In this document: piece by piece, positions 41,850-52,825 of the stretch
Layout: each line of letters starts with the position of its first letter
Position numbering within the stretch: position 1 is the stretch's first letter
Source of the DNA: Cladocopium goreaui
Lineage: Eukaryota > Sar > Dinophyceae > Suessiales > Symbiodiniaceae
Reading direction: 5' to 3'
Length of the DNA stretch: 64,000 bases
Assembly: GCA_947184155.2 (NCBI GenBank)
Contig: CAMXCT020001140.1
Location: 110,552-174,551 of the forward strand
Translations under genes and position numbers: made by a program
The notes under the pieces: model-generated
What the model saw: only the letters and a program-made list of their open reading frames with translations
Databases searched by the model: none
Told to the model about the DNA's origin: nothing

Positions 41850-42590
41850 GATTGTCTATGTGTGAGTATTGGAATATGGATGAATATGGTTTTCATATGT
41901 TTTCATGCTGGCTTTCAAGACGCTGATATCACTGATATCTGTATTTTTGAAACATCTTCTCCATCTGAGTACTTTCAACGTACGTGTTGAAGCAAGGAGT
42001 CTGGTTCAACGCCGGAGCTGCTGTGCGGTGTGGGGAGCCCCATTGTCGTGGCCAGTGTATCATTCTACGGTTCATTTAATTATATAATACAATTTCACTA
42101 TAATATATATATAATTATATATATATATATGTATATATATGTATATATATATATACACATTATTAATCAAAATCAATGTACATATAGGTATACTACGATT
42201 TTTACTAATATATTATATAAACCATTCGCCATATGTTGATGCGACTTGGTGCACCTTTGATCCAAGGTGCCACCAGACAAAGAGCTCGCTTCCAAGTCGG
42301 GAAGAACCATCCGGGCTGCACTAGGTGCATCTAGGTAATGGCACTAGATATATCCTGGTAGACCCACAAATCCGGGCTTCAACTAGAGAAAAACCCTAGG
42401 TAATGGCACTAGACCAATTTTTATTTGATATTTATAACTTTTGGTTTTTGGCCGAATCCACAATAGATCATATTTTTTTTGACGCACATCCAAGATTCAA
42501 AGGACCGTATAGCTACCTATCAGATCAGAATCCAGGGAAATCCTGCAGTACTAAGCACCCAGTATAGAGGGCTGAGGATTTTAAAGACTG
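41850..42590. other. No convincing gene
   Basis: TATATA block at 42080-42170, and a duplicated (TAGGTAATGGCACTAGA) word at 42330-42347 and 42398-42415. Nothing else stands out. Confidence 0.4.
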
Positions 42591-42738
42591 CCCAATTGTG
42601 TTTAAAGGTGTTTGCAGAACATATCTCACAGCTGTACATGTAACAAAAACTGAGAAAAGGGGCATCATAGTATATCTACAACTCTCAGACCTGCAAATCT
42701 CACAATTCACATCTAGCTACATCATGTCTAGACATGTG

Positions 42739-42910
42739 ACACACACACACACATATCTTACACCTACACACTTCACATCCGCACGTATCACATCTACACA
42801 TGTCCCCGTACTACACATCTCTATCTCTCCGTCATATCTCCCCCTCTCTCTGTCTGCTCTCTACCTCTGTCTCCCTCCCTCTACGCCCCTCTCTCTCTCT
42901 CTCTTCTCTT
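42739..42910 (+). repeat. CA then CT simple sequence
   Basis: ACACACACACACAC at 42739-42753 and a CT-rich TCTCTCTCTCTCT run about 42837-42908. ORFs through it (H-T-H-T, S-L-S-L) are artefacts. Confidence 0.85.
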
Positions 42911-43144
42911 GCACTGGCTATTTCTTCTTGTCCTCTCCCTTTCTGCCTTTGGGAAATGCAACCCGTTCCATGGATCGCATGTGTCAAGTGAAAACCTACT
43001 GTAAATACACGCACATTGCCAGGGATTGGGATTAGGCCCAGGCAATTTTGAACACACACACACAGACAGCTTTCCCACATCATAATCAATATAATCATCA
43101 TAAACACAGTAAGTTTCACATTGCACAGTCTTAAGCATACACGT

Positions 43145-43434
43145 CTGGTTGGTGGTTTCAAACATGGCTTTTATTTTTCCATTTCATATATGGGATGTAA
43201 TCCTTCCCATTGACGAAGTCCATCATGTTTCAAGATGGTTATTGCACCACCAACCAGATATTATTATTAACCATCATTAACCATATAATAACCAACATAA
43301 TAACCATATAATAACCATATTAACCATATAATATCCATATAATAACCATATAATAACCATACAATAACCATATAATAACCATATAATAACCATATAATAA
43401 CCATATAATAACCATATATAAAACAACCAACCAG
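43145..43434. mobile_element. MITE family B copy 6 with internal satellite
   Basis: CTGGTTGGTGGTTTCAAACATG...GGTTATTGCACCACCAACCAG (43145-43257), then an AT-rich 11-bp array to about 43425, then a second AACCAACCAG end at 43425-43434. ACGT flanks the whole 290-bp unit on both sides. Confidence 0.8.
43262..43424 (+). repeat. 11-bp tandem repeat ACCATATAATA
   Basis: About 14 units, most of them exact, inside MITE B. Confidence 0.95.
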
Positions 43435-43436
43435 AC

Positions 43437-43919
43437 GTTATTTGTCAAGATTCGTCAAGTGTCTTCCGCTCTGGGACCATCATCCGTCATCCAGGTTCCA
43501 AAAACGTCAGCCGGGGGAGGTCTTTGAAATTCACATCGTGATAGGCCTGACGTCCCACCCAAAACTGTGGGTCAGCTCCTGATTTTTCAAATGGAAGGAT
43601 CAACTAGATAGATCCCAACCATCGAATTTTCATGGCATTTTACCCTCTGGTAATGACATTCACAGTTTGCGAACTTGAAAATGCCAATAGAAATAGTGGA
43701 TTTTCCCATGAAACATGGTGATGTTCCATAGTTTTTTGTATGTTTACCAGCATTTTATCTCAGGCCGAATATCCATGGTGTTTCGGCAAGATGACTTCAG
43801 ACCTCCTTTCTGCTCGGAGGCAACACAGGTTCCAGGCCGTGGCCTGCGCAGACGGTTGGGGGACTCGGGGAAGATGGCAGGAAGATGCCATGATTTTACG
43901 CAGCTACACTTCCGTTTGA
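43437..43919 (+). CDS. Candidate two exons around an A MITE
   Basis: 43437-43539: VICQDSSSVFRSGTIIRHPG then RGRSLKFTS, TGA; starts at the edge of MITE B. 43764-43919: strong acceptor CAGCATTTTATCTCAG, 51 codons (AEYPWCFGKMTSDLLSARRQ, ADGWGTRGRWQEDAMILRSY), TGA. MITE A 43641-43750 ends 13 nt before that acceptor. The second exon is GC-rich and the better of the two. Another open frame there reads RGLRRRLGDSGKMAGRC. Function unknown. Confidence 0.45.
43641..43750. mobile_element. MITE family A copy 20, right tip lost
   Basis: TACCCTCTGGTAATGACATTCACAGTTTGCGAAC...TAGTTTTTTGTATGTTTACCAG. Mosaic: A3-type left arm, TTTTTTGTATG-type right arm. Confidence 0.85.
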
Positions 43920-43937
43920 ATCCACCACTTCACATTC

Positions 43938-44036
43938 CCATACGATCCATGGTGCTGGTATATTAATGCTAACATAAAGGAGGTATCTTGATGGGATCCA
44001 TGTTATCATATATAGCAGCACCATGGATCATATGGG
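43938..44036. repeat. Family C inverted-repeat element
   Basis: CCCATACGATCCATGGTGCTG...CAGCACCATGGATCATATGGG. Confidence 0.8.
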
Positions 44037-44318
44037 ATTTGCTGACATGATCTAAAATATGCTTCAACAGATGGCAGTGTTTTGCCACGTGCAGGGCGTG
44101 AACATCACATTGAAGACTGTTGAATGTTGGAAACTGTAGTATGCACAGTTTCATAGCTTAAGTTTCATATCTTGTTTACCATTGCTCTTCAGATGAACCA
44201 GAAATTTCATCATAAAACCATCCCCGTGGCAATTTCCACTCTAGAACTGGTGAAGCTGTGCATAGTTTAAACGTTTTTTTAAATGTAACCCCGATATAAA
44301 ACCCATGGCTTTCTGGAG

Positions 44319-44433
44319 GATGGGGCCCCCCAGTTATAAGTGGGTTTATAAACCATTATAACCCCTATTAACTATAGTTATATCTACCATAAAGCCACTT
44401 ATAAGGCAACTTAGCTATCTTGGGGGCCCCATC
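44319..44433. mobile_element. Family D element, complete
   Basis: GATGGGGCCCCCCAG...CTTGGGGGCCCCATC ends with paired inner arms TTATAAGTGG...CCACTTATAA. 115 bp; the reference copy for family D. Confidence 0.8.
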
Positions 44434-44641
44434 TTGTGGAAGTCTGACATCTCCTGACATCGGCACTGCCATCATCTGCGATCATCTGCGATCGCCTCAG
44501 GTGCTGTCCTTGCGCGATGGTGACCCCATGGCTGGACCCGCAGGACTCCGACTACAGGAGGTCCGGGTTTTGCCATTTCGAATCACGACCGAAGCCTGTT
44601 CTCCCGAAGCCTGGTTTTTAATGGGATTTTATATGTTTTTA

Positions 44642-44784
44642 TAAGGGAAATCATCCCCATGTGAGGCCGTAATTCAGGTGAACTATTATAATTTACCCAG
44701 ATAGATGACATAGAAACATGTAAAAATAAATGACCTCCAGAATTATTGTAATTATTGTCATCATTATTGTAATTTACCCAGATA
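44642..44784 (+). repeat. Family H repeat plus partial second copy
   Basis: ATAAGGGAAATCATCCCCATGTGAGGCCGTAATTCAGGTGAACTATTATAATTTACCCAGATAGATGACATAGAAAC, then ATTGTAATTTACCCAGATAGAT...ACATAGAAAC again at 44768. Confidence 0.75.
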
Positions 44785-44961
44785 GATCTTTCGACATAGA
44801 AACAAATTTAAAAAGATGACATCATTGTCGAAAGCCGTTTCGAAAAACGCTCCACATTGATCCATTTTTTGTACCCCAAAACGGCCATCAGACAAACCGA
44901 CATCAATGGTGGTTGCAACATGTTGCTTGATGTGACGTGATGGATTCGCAAGAAGCACCAA

Positions 44962-45067
44962 TACCCTCTGGTAAACGTTTACATAACTGTGGAAAATCAC
45001 CATTTTTAATGGGTAAATTGTATTTCTATTGCCATTTTCAATAGCTATGTTAAATTACCAGAGGGTA
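44962..45067. mobile_element. MITE family A copy 21
   Basis: TACCCTCTGGTAAACGTTTACATAAC...AATAGCTATGTTAAATTACCAGAGGGTA. Confidence 0.9.
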
Positions 45068-45091
45068 CTTTAACTTTGTTTCGGAAACAAC

Positions 45092-45230
45092 TTGGCAAAA
45101 TTTATGGCAAAACATGTTTTCGCCCAAATGACTACACAGGTTTGCAACCAGTCGTCGTTCTTTCGCTTAGAGGATCGTAGAGGAGTTTTCGGATTTCAAA
45201 ATATTCCCAGGACACATAATCATATATCAT
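45092..45230 (+). CDS. Candidate exon
   Basis: Open from KFMAKHVFAQMTTQVCNQ through QSSFFRLEDRRGVFGFQNIP. The following AT-rich tract extends the frame without meaning. No boundary fixed. Confidence 0.35.
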
Positions 45231-45325
45231 ATATTGATATATATTGTATCATATTATTATGTTACATGTACAAGTACGTAGCAGCGTAGCGTTTTGTTTT
45301 TTTTCGCATTTGTTTTCACACTCAG

Positions 45326-45457
45326 CCGCGGTGTCGGACAGGTGCCACCAGGCAGCACGGTACCTCTTTCTTTGCAACTACAAGCACCAACGAGTGGCAA
45401 GGCGATCTGCAGCATCTTGCAGCCATGAACTCCGATCTGCAAAATAAGAGGCCAATG
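45326..45457 (+). CDS. Best single host exon (44 codons)
   Basis: Acceptor GCATTTGTTTTCACACTCAG with a long pyrimidine tract; exactly 44 codons in phase 0 (PRCRTGATRQHGTSFFATTS, TNEWQGDLQHLAAMNSDLQN, KRPM); donor ATG|GTAAAC. GC content is well above the flanks. Residues suggest a soluble region. No homologous family recognised, so it is annotated as hypothetical. Confidence 0.55.
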
Positions 45458-45691
45458 GTAAACATTGTTTTTATACTTGTTAATGATAATTATTAATTAT
45501 AATCATATACTTAACATATCTTAACATAATCTATCTATTAATGATGATTAATAATGATAATGATAATTAGACTTGTTCATGCACCAGCCATGTCTACCAT
45601 TCTGGATTCTCCAAGGGACATCGAGCTTGTTCTGCAATAGAACTACTGTACCTGACTGACTTCGCGTTGCCGAAGTGCATTTTCGTGAATC

Positions 45692-45791
45692 AAGTACCCC
45701 ATAGGATCCATGTATGCTATATATGGTGACATTTAGCATCAATATACCCCAAATGTTAGCATATATACCATACATGGATCCTATGGGTACT
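45692..45791. repeat. Family C inverted-repeat element, complete
   Basis: AGTACCCCATAGGATCCATGTATGC...GCATATATACCATACATGGATCCTATGGGTACT. About 35-bp arms; 100 bp overall. Confidence 0.85.
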
Positions 45792-46136
45792 ACACACGTT
45801 TGAGGCCTTCTCTGTTTGGAGTCTCGCAGATGAAAATCGAGTACCTTTTGGTGCCCTCATCTGGGTGGATGCTGTTGGGATTGCCCAGTGAATTTGGCGG
45901 TGCCAATGGTGCCCCCATATTGGCCACGAATCGTAGCCATTGACAGGTCTACAGGTTTTTCTCAAAGGTACGAGCATACTTGAGAAGTATATGAAGATGT
46001 ATATATAATTGTATATATACATATATATATATATATATAAATACATACATATAGTATGATAGGACCTTTTTCTTTTTCATACAGTACATATATTGAATAT
46101 CATTGAATGATAATGGTGATGTGGAAATTAGCACAG

Positions 46137-46689
46137 TGTTTTCCACGACTTTCCGTCCCAACACTCCGTTCCGGAACGCCTTCCACCAAGGACGTGGAGG
46201 CTGCATCCGCATGGGCAGGTGGTCAGATGGTCGACTTAGGACCCCTAGACAGAAAAAATATCATGAGTAAAATGTGGAAGCGAGAGAAAACATATTGGTG
46301 GACTTCATGATAGCTTTGATTTGAACTAGATGTTCTTTTAACATGAGATACTATTAGTATCTATTAATATTGACATTTTCATAAGAGGAGGGAATGCAAT
46401 GGTTTCCCGCGAACTTCTCAAGTCACTCATATTTCTGGCATCAAGTAGTCCTGCCGTTGGGAAAATCCGTTTGACACGTGGCTCCACAACTGCACATAGC
46501 GCCGTTAAAAAATGCCTGAAGAATCATCATTGGATTGGGATTTTTTGTTGGGAACATCTGCAGGAAAGCCCCAAGTTTTCTATGGTGACATGGCACCATA
46601 AAGACACCAAAAGAAGTGTCATCCGATTCATCCGTGGATTTTCCCTTAAGACCAGTCCGTACCGGCAGACCCCGGAAAACACACATTGA
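46137..46689 (+). CDS. Candidate exon and ORF
   Basis: 46137-46310: acceptor ATTAGCACAG; CFPRLSVPTLRSGTPSTKDV, EAASAWAGGQMVDLGPLDRK..., TGA. 46399-46689: ATG-started, 96 codons (MVSRELLKSLIFLASSSPAV, RLTRGSTTAHSAVKKCLKNH...), TGA; basic. The minus strand 46441-46935 is open for 164 codons, so the second item could be antisense to something else. Confidence 0.4.
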
Positions 46690-47055
46690 AGCGATCAAGC
46701 TGCAGATGTATTGGAGGCGACTGGCACCAATGATGTCTAGTTGGAGTTGCAAAAAAACAAGAGCATGAAATTCACTTGCCATGAACGTTGGACAATTGTT
46801 GGACATGATGCAATCTGATGTCGTTTTTCTATATTTGCAGGCCTGTGTGTCTCCAAATGCTGCTTCTTCCAGTTTGAAATTCCTGTAAATATGTAATATA
46901 TATATATATATACGATATACATACATATGAATCATATATATATATATATTTATGTATAGAGAGAGAGAATATTACACAACATAGACATATCATGTTGTAG
47001 ATGAAACACATTTGGCCATTTGAACCACCAATGTACGTTTGTCATCCCCCTGCAG

Positions 47056-48110
47056 GACAATGCTACGCTTAGCTTTTCTGCGGCCGATGAAAGTGAAGAA
47101 GCTTTGCCAGTAGGTAGAAAGCTTAACAGGGAAGCTGGGGTGGTACATGTTTCATTTGCCATCCCCATTTCGGAAGATCTCTGACATTGACTTCTGGAAA
47201 ACCAGGGAAATCACATATAGAAGAAAAAACAGAAGATTTCTAGAGGCATTTACAGAGGTAGCCAGTATTGCCAGTGATATCGATTTTTCTTCCGCTTTCT
47301 TCAGATTTCTTCAGCTCTGTGCCAGACCAGCCAGGTCCTCAAACCAGGGCCGACGTCGAAAGTGAGGTAACCGCTTCAGGGTCCGCAGGGTCCCCAAAAT
47401 TGCAAGTTTCATCGGGAAGACGATGATGAATGGATTTTGATGGATTTTGGAACACCCTATTTGAAAAAAGATACAAATTTAGGTCATATAACTGTAATGA
47501 TATGTGTCCGTATAAATTCTATGCAGTAGATACACATATCATATTATCATGGGATAGCATAGAGTATAATTCGATATTGAATTTCGCAGAAGCTGCATGA
47601 TCAGAATGGTCATTGAGCAAGAACTTTTGTAGGGGTGCTTCATGCTTTTGTTTGATTCTTCGTTGGGAAGCAAATATTACATACCTATCAATGCAGTGAG
47701 ATCGTTTCTGAGTCAACAACTGTGCAGTATTTTCTGTATTATTGCCTATCTGTGTAGTGAAGTCATACCACTGCATGAGTTCCTTGGAAGATTCCGTGCA
47801 ATTCCCCAGAAGAGATCAGCTCATTTCCTGAACCGTTTTGGTGTTCGTTGCGCAGTTTGGGTTTTGAAATCCTGCGAGCTATATATATATATAGTAATTA
47901 TTCCCCTTTTTAAAAAGGGTGAATTCTCAAAATGTTTAGCCAACCCAAACCACCTCTTCACCATGTCTGCACATGTCTGCATATGTCTGCACTATGTTTC
48001 ATTTTTCGCCTTTGAAAAGGCCTGTGAAGCGCAATTCTGGCTGGGACTTGCGAGCCAAAGCTTCTCTTTTACAACTTGGAAGTTGCCATCACTTGCAGAA
48101 GTTCTATAAA
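47056..48110 (+). CDS. Candidate gene, several exons
   Basis: 47056-47184: acceptor GTCATCCCCCTGCAG; DNATLSFSAADESEEALPVG..., TGA. 47147-47365: overlapping frame with DIDFWKTREITYRRKNRRFL, EAFTEVASIASDIDF, TGA. 47380-47529: acceptor AACCGCTTCAG; GPQGPQNCKFHREDDDEWIL..., TAG. 47636-47880: INAVRSFLSQQLCSIFC, LHEFLGRFRAIPQKRSAHFL; paralogue of the fragment at 13002. 47996-48110: LKRPVKRNSGWDLRAKASLL. The existence of a diverged copy elsewhere is extra support for 47.73-47.82 kb being real sequence of interest. No family recognised. Confidence 0.45.
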
Positions 48111-48119
48111 TATTTGTAT

Positions 48120-49655
48120 TTGCGTATAGCGATATACTTATATATATATGTTATATGTTATATCATATATTATATTACATTTTTTTAGTTATATATTATA
48201 TTTTATTGTTATAATTATATATTATATTATATATTATATTATAATATATATTATATTATAGTTTATTATATATTATATATTATATTATATTATGCATTAT
48301 ATTATATTAAATTAAATTAAATTATATTATATTATATTTTATATTACATTTTATGTTATAGGTTATATATATATTATATATTATATATAATTTATTTTTT
48401 ACTATATTACGTATTATATTTTATATTATATTATATCTTATATATAATATAATCTAATATAATATCACATAATATAATATAATATGATATAATATTTGTC
48501 AAATTATATTATGTATTATAGTATTTTATATTATATATTATATTGTATGTTATATATTATATTTTATTATATATTATGTTTTATTATATATCATATTTTA
48601 TTATATATTATATTTTATTATATATTATATTTTACTATATGTTTTTTTATCATATATTATATTTTGTTATATATTATATTTTATTATATATTATATTATA
48701 TTATATATTATATTACATTATATTATATTATATTATATATCATATCTTTTATTATATTACGTATTATATTTTATATTCTATTATATCTTGTCTATAATAT
48801 AATACAATATAATATAATCTAATATAATATAATATATGGCATATATTAATATTATATTATATGTATTATATTATGTATTATATTTTATATTATGTTATAT
48901 ATTATAAATATTATATATTATATATTATGTATTATATATTACATTATTATATTTATAATTTACTATATATTATATAATATATATTAAATACTTTTTTTTA
49001 TAAAATTTATATTTTATCATATTATATATTATATATATATTATATATTATATTATATTATATTATATCAAATTAAATATTATATTATGTTATACTATATT
49101 TTATTTTAGTTTATTATATAATATAAAATAATATTATATTATATTAATATAGTATGATATTTTATTATATATTATATATTGTATATTATAAATTGTATAT
49201 TATATCTTATATATTATTTATTATTTATTATATATTATATATTATATATTATATATTAGATATACTATTACATATTACATATTATATGTATTATATTTAT
49301 TATATATTATATATATTTTTTATATTATATTATATTGTATTATATTGTATTATATTTTATTATATATATTCTTATAAAATATATATTATATATTATATAT
49401 TATATACTATATATATATTATATACTATATATATATATTATTATATATTATATTCTATATATTATATATTATATATTTTACATTATATATTATATATTGT
49501 ATATTATATATTAAAATATATTATATATTATTTATTATATATTATATATTGTATACTAATTATATTTTATTATATCGTGTATTATATTATATATTACATT
49601 ATATGTCATAATATGTTTTATTATACTATATTATATTGTATGGTATGGTATCATG
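48120..49655. repeat. TATTATAT low-complexity block, 1.5 kb
   Basis: Almost pure A/T made of TATATTATATTA-type words, hardly any G or C. Highly self-complementary on a small scale. ORFs rich in I, Y and L (48496-48822, 49154-49669) are artefacts. Confidence 0.95.
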
Positions 49656-49711
49656 GATTTGCACTGTGATATATATTTCGGCAAGTGGCAATAGAGTCTA
49701 ACAGCGTACAG

Positions 49712-49972
49712 CCGCTGAAGCCAGGTTTTGGTCTGACTCTGTCTACCAGGAGCGCCCTTATTGTTCTCTGGTTCTTGTAGAATCATTTTTTGCCACAAGA
49801 AAGTGAGATGCAACATCTCATCTTTTGAATAAGTAGCAATAAGTAGTTGATTTTTCTTGTGGCTTGTGTCTTTGGGAGCAACATGCAAAGCCACCATCAC
49901 TGGCAAAGATTGAACAAAAAAAATCAAATCCCTGTGGCTCAAAGTGATCGACCCTACAACTGCATGTCTTAA
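49712..49972 (+). CDS. Candidate exons
   Basis: 49712-49806: acceptor AACAGCGTACAG; CC, then 30 codons (AEARFWSDSVYQERPYCSLV...), TGA. 49868-49972: SNMQSHHHWQRLNKKNQIPV, then AQSDRPYNCMS, TAA. Minus frame 49631-49942 is open as well. Confidence 0.35.
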
Positions 49973-50142
49973 GCTTCTCAGGCTTCGCCAGACACCTGAA
50001 TTTCAAGGGGGGTTCTTGAAATGTGTGACCCCAAAATCATCCATTTTCACAAAAAATCATAGGATTTTCCATTCATACACCATCCAGCTATTGGGGATTT
50101 TGAATGACAAATAAGTTGGATTTGAATTTTTGGTCCCTCAGG

Positions 50143-50235
50143 CCTCGCCCCCGACACGTCGCCGGTAGGAGCTTAGCAGCCAAGATCAGTCGCTTCCAGT
50201 GGTAGGGTCGCCTGATCGTGGCCAGCCGAGGCCCG
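50143..50235 (+). CDS. Weak candidate exon(s)
   Basis: Acceptor TTTTTGGTCCCTCAG; G, then PRPRHVAGRSLAAKISRFQ; a following segment reads VGSPDRGQPRPGE. GC-rich patch. The minus frame (50088-50327) is also open. Confidence 0.25.
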
Positions 50236-50319
50236 GGGAATAACGTATCAGTCGCTTCGTGTGCCGCTTCGCTTGGCTGGTACCAAGGGGCTTGGAATAT
50301 TTGGAATGTATTTCCCATA

Positions 50320-50575
50320 TATAACATATATATATATATTAATATATATATATATTAATATATTAATATATATATATATATATTAATATATATATATATA
50401 TATTAATATATATATATAACTTATATATATTAATATATATAATAAGTTATATAACTTTTATATAACTTATATATAACTTATATATATATATAACTTATAT
50501 ATAACTTATATATATATATATATATTAATATATACATATTAATATATACATATTAATATATATATATATAATACA
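50320..50575. repeat. TATATTAA / TATAACTTA tract
   Basis: Alternating TATATATTAATATATA and ATATAACTTATATA units, palindromic. Confidence 0.9.
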
Positions 50576-50584
50576 GACTTTCAG

Positions 50585-51401
50585 CAGCATGTGAAGTTCT
50601 CAAAGTCAATTAAACAATGTTTACAAATCAAAGATGTTCCATCTATTCATGCTGGTTCCATCCCTGGTGATGACCACAATGGGCCTTGCGACGTCAATGT
50701 CTCAGGTTGTGCTGGACTTTGGGACATCGCGTGAGGCTTATGTACTTAAGAGAGTGCTGCTGCGTGCATACAAATACACTATATATAGAATATATATATA
50801 TATATAATATAATATAACATAATATAATATAATATAATATATACATTAAATATATAGTTACATAAGTTTCTGGCCTTCAGCACTCTTCAGGTCAGGATCA
50901 ATAGGGTTCTTTTTTCCACTGTTTCGATTCTTCTGCCCGCAGCACTGCGTTGAGGTTTCTGGTTTGGAGAGCTGTCCTTCCACCACGTTGCGCCGCCACA
51001 GACCTTTGTTTTTGGCTTCTGCACCCCTGAGAGTTGCAGTGGGAAGCCCAAGTTCGAGTTGCGAATGGCGCTCGAATGGCTGGCGTTGAAATCTGGGGTA
51101 TTCCGGGCTACTTCGCCCGTTTTTGGTGGAAGATCCGATGGCTTTTGTTCCACTGGTTCCACTGGACTGGCACTGGACTGGCAGGAGAGACGAAGGAAGT
51201 GGATGCGCAAGTCGCCAAGCCTTTCCTCCGGAGACTCTTCGCATCTTCCGATGGCTCGGATTGGCCCGGATTCCCAGGAAATCGCTGACAAACCTCGCGG
51301 GGAAGTTGCACAAATGTGGCTGCGAGGTTGCACAAATTCATGCCTTAGTAAGACTTATGGAGGAGTTTGTGTGGTCAAATGGTGTTGATATTGAGACTTA
51401 A
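50585..51401 (+). CDS. Candidate gene, three or more exons
   Basis: 50585-50734: acceptor ATACAGACTTTCAG, 49 codons (QHVKFSKSIKQCLQIKDVPS, IPGDDHNGPCDVNVSGCAG), TGA. 50943-51089: acceptor CGATTCTTCTGCCCGCAG, 48 codons (HCVEVSGLESCPSTTLRRHR...), TGA. 51123-51401: open to TAA, ending LHKCGCEVAQIHALVRLMEE, FVWSNGVDIET. 50.94-51.40 kb is distinctly GC-rich, but up to three plus frames and two minus frames (50858-51333) are open, so frame and strand stay uncertain. Function unknown. Confidence 0.4.
50775..50855. repeat. TATAATATAA tract
   Basis: AT-only low complexity. Confidence 0.85.
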
Positions 51402-51699
51402 CTAAAACAAGATAAAACAATATAAAACATGGACACTAGATAGAGTTTATACTTATCATGTACCTTAATCAGAGAAGCACACTCTGACCATTTGTGATTC
51501 TGTAATTTTTGGTCCCTTGGCAGCTCATGACGCATGCCTCGATACCGACATTAGCAGCAAAAGATCCGCATGAAGATATAGAAGACATATTCTGATGAGC
51601 AAAACGAGCAAAACGTATTCCCAGGAAAGAAGGAACTATTCAATGGCAGAAAGGAAGGACGATCTGAGAGAGGGAAGGAAGAATGACACACATGCCATG

Positions 51700-52295
51700 C
51701 AAAATCATGCAAATTGAAAGGTCTTAAAAAATGCTGCAAAGAGCATGCAGCATGTAAAATGAGAAGCTCGAGTTCCAACATGTTGCAAATCCCATGCAAA
51801 ATGACAGGTTTCAGCTACAAAATGCTGCAGAGGCATAGAACATGTCAAAGGAGAAAAATCCGTCAGACATGCAGCTGCTGTGTGCCACATGAAAGCTTCC
51901 AAACGTCACACACACACAGAAATTCGTTGCTTCCAACTTCCAAGAACCAGAGTGAAAACACCATGCCCAGTGGACAGCCGGCATTTTTTACGAACTTCAG
52001 GTACGGTAAGTTGCAAAATGTTGCAAATAAGATATTTCAGTTTGAACATGGCAAGCAAATCCGTACAAAATACAGATTCTAGTTCAAAAATGCTGCAACT
52101 ACGATGCAGTCAAAAGATTCAAGGTTCAAAACGCTGCAAATACCGTGCAAATAGGCGATTCAGGGTCCACAATGTTGCCAATACCGAGGAAATAAGAGAT
52201 TCTTAGGTCCATGCAAAACAACAGAAATAAGAGATTTTAGCTAAAATGATGCGAATACCATGGAACTAACAGATTTCAGCTTCAAATGCCATGCG
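51700..52295 (+). repeat. Degenerate ~45-bp tandem repeat
   Basis: Recurring order: (G)ATTTCAG, GTTCAAAATGCTGCAAATACC, ATGCAAATAAGAGATT. About 10-12 diverged units. The frame 51714-52206 is open for up to 122 codons mostly because of the repeat (K-M-L-Q words). Confidence 0.7.
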
Positions 52296-52545
52296 CGGTG
52301 AATGGTTCCAGTTCCGATGCTGGAAGCGCCGTATACAAACCGAGATCAGGTATGGGAGTTAATGATCCCTGAGAATATTCGGGGATGCAAAGGGAGATCG
52401 CGTAGCCATCCCACCCCACAGCTGTTAAAAGAGGCCGTGTGTGGTTTTCCCTTAAAAAAGGAAGCGTGAATCTGAGCCGCTAACGGAAATGAACCTGGGA
52501 AGACAGTTGAACATCTACCCATATGTGCATCCCATATGAAATCCT

Positions 52546-52782
52546 ATGGAGCTGACCTGTTCAGATTCTTTCCGTGTTACACCAGTCAGTTCGTATCAGA
52601 AATTCCTCAGCTTTCGACGAAAAGCCCTGTCCATGTTGAATCTGTGGCGGACTGGCAGGTGCCGTTTGGAATTGAAAGAGTGTAAGACTCAGATCCCCAA
52701 AACCCTCCGGATTGATACAGAGGAAGAGGTGTCTGAATCATGGCGATGCTGGATTTGTTTTTCAACCAACATTTGCCCGTAA
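52546..52782 (+). CDS. Candidate ORF, unknown protein
   Basis: 78 codons from ATG (MELTCSDSFRVTPVSSYQKF, LELKECKTQIPKTLRIDTEE) to TAA. A second frame (FVSEIPQLSTKSPVHVESVA) with acceptor ACACCAGTCAG is open over 52588-52687. One of them may be an exon. Confidence 0.35.
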   Translation: MELTCSDSFRVTPVSSYQKFLSFRRKALSMLNLWRTGRCRLELKECKTQIPKTLRIDTEEEVSESWRCWICFSTNICP

Positions 52783-52785
52783 CAT

Positions 52786-52825
52786 AAATCACCCAGTTTT
52801 GTAGGTGAATATACCAGCACCATAT
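52786..52825. repeat. Family C fragment
   Basis: AATCACCCAGTTTTGTAGGTGAATATACCAGCACCAT, nearly identical to the right half at 35344-35380. Confidence 0.75.

Noticed and set aside
46441..46935. 164-codon minus ORF
   Set aside because: Begins in AT-rich Y/I repeats and overlaps an ATG-started plus ORF; no independent support.
48496..49669. ORFs of 108 and 171 codons rich in I, Y and L
   Set aside because: Produced by the AT-only block; no start context or composition of a protein.
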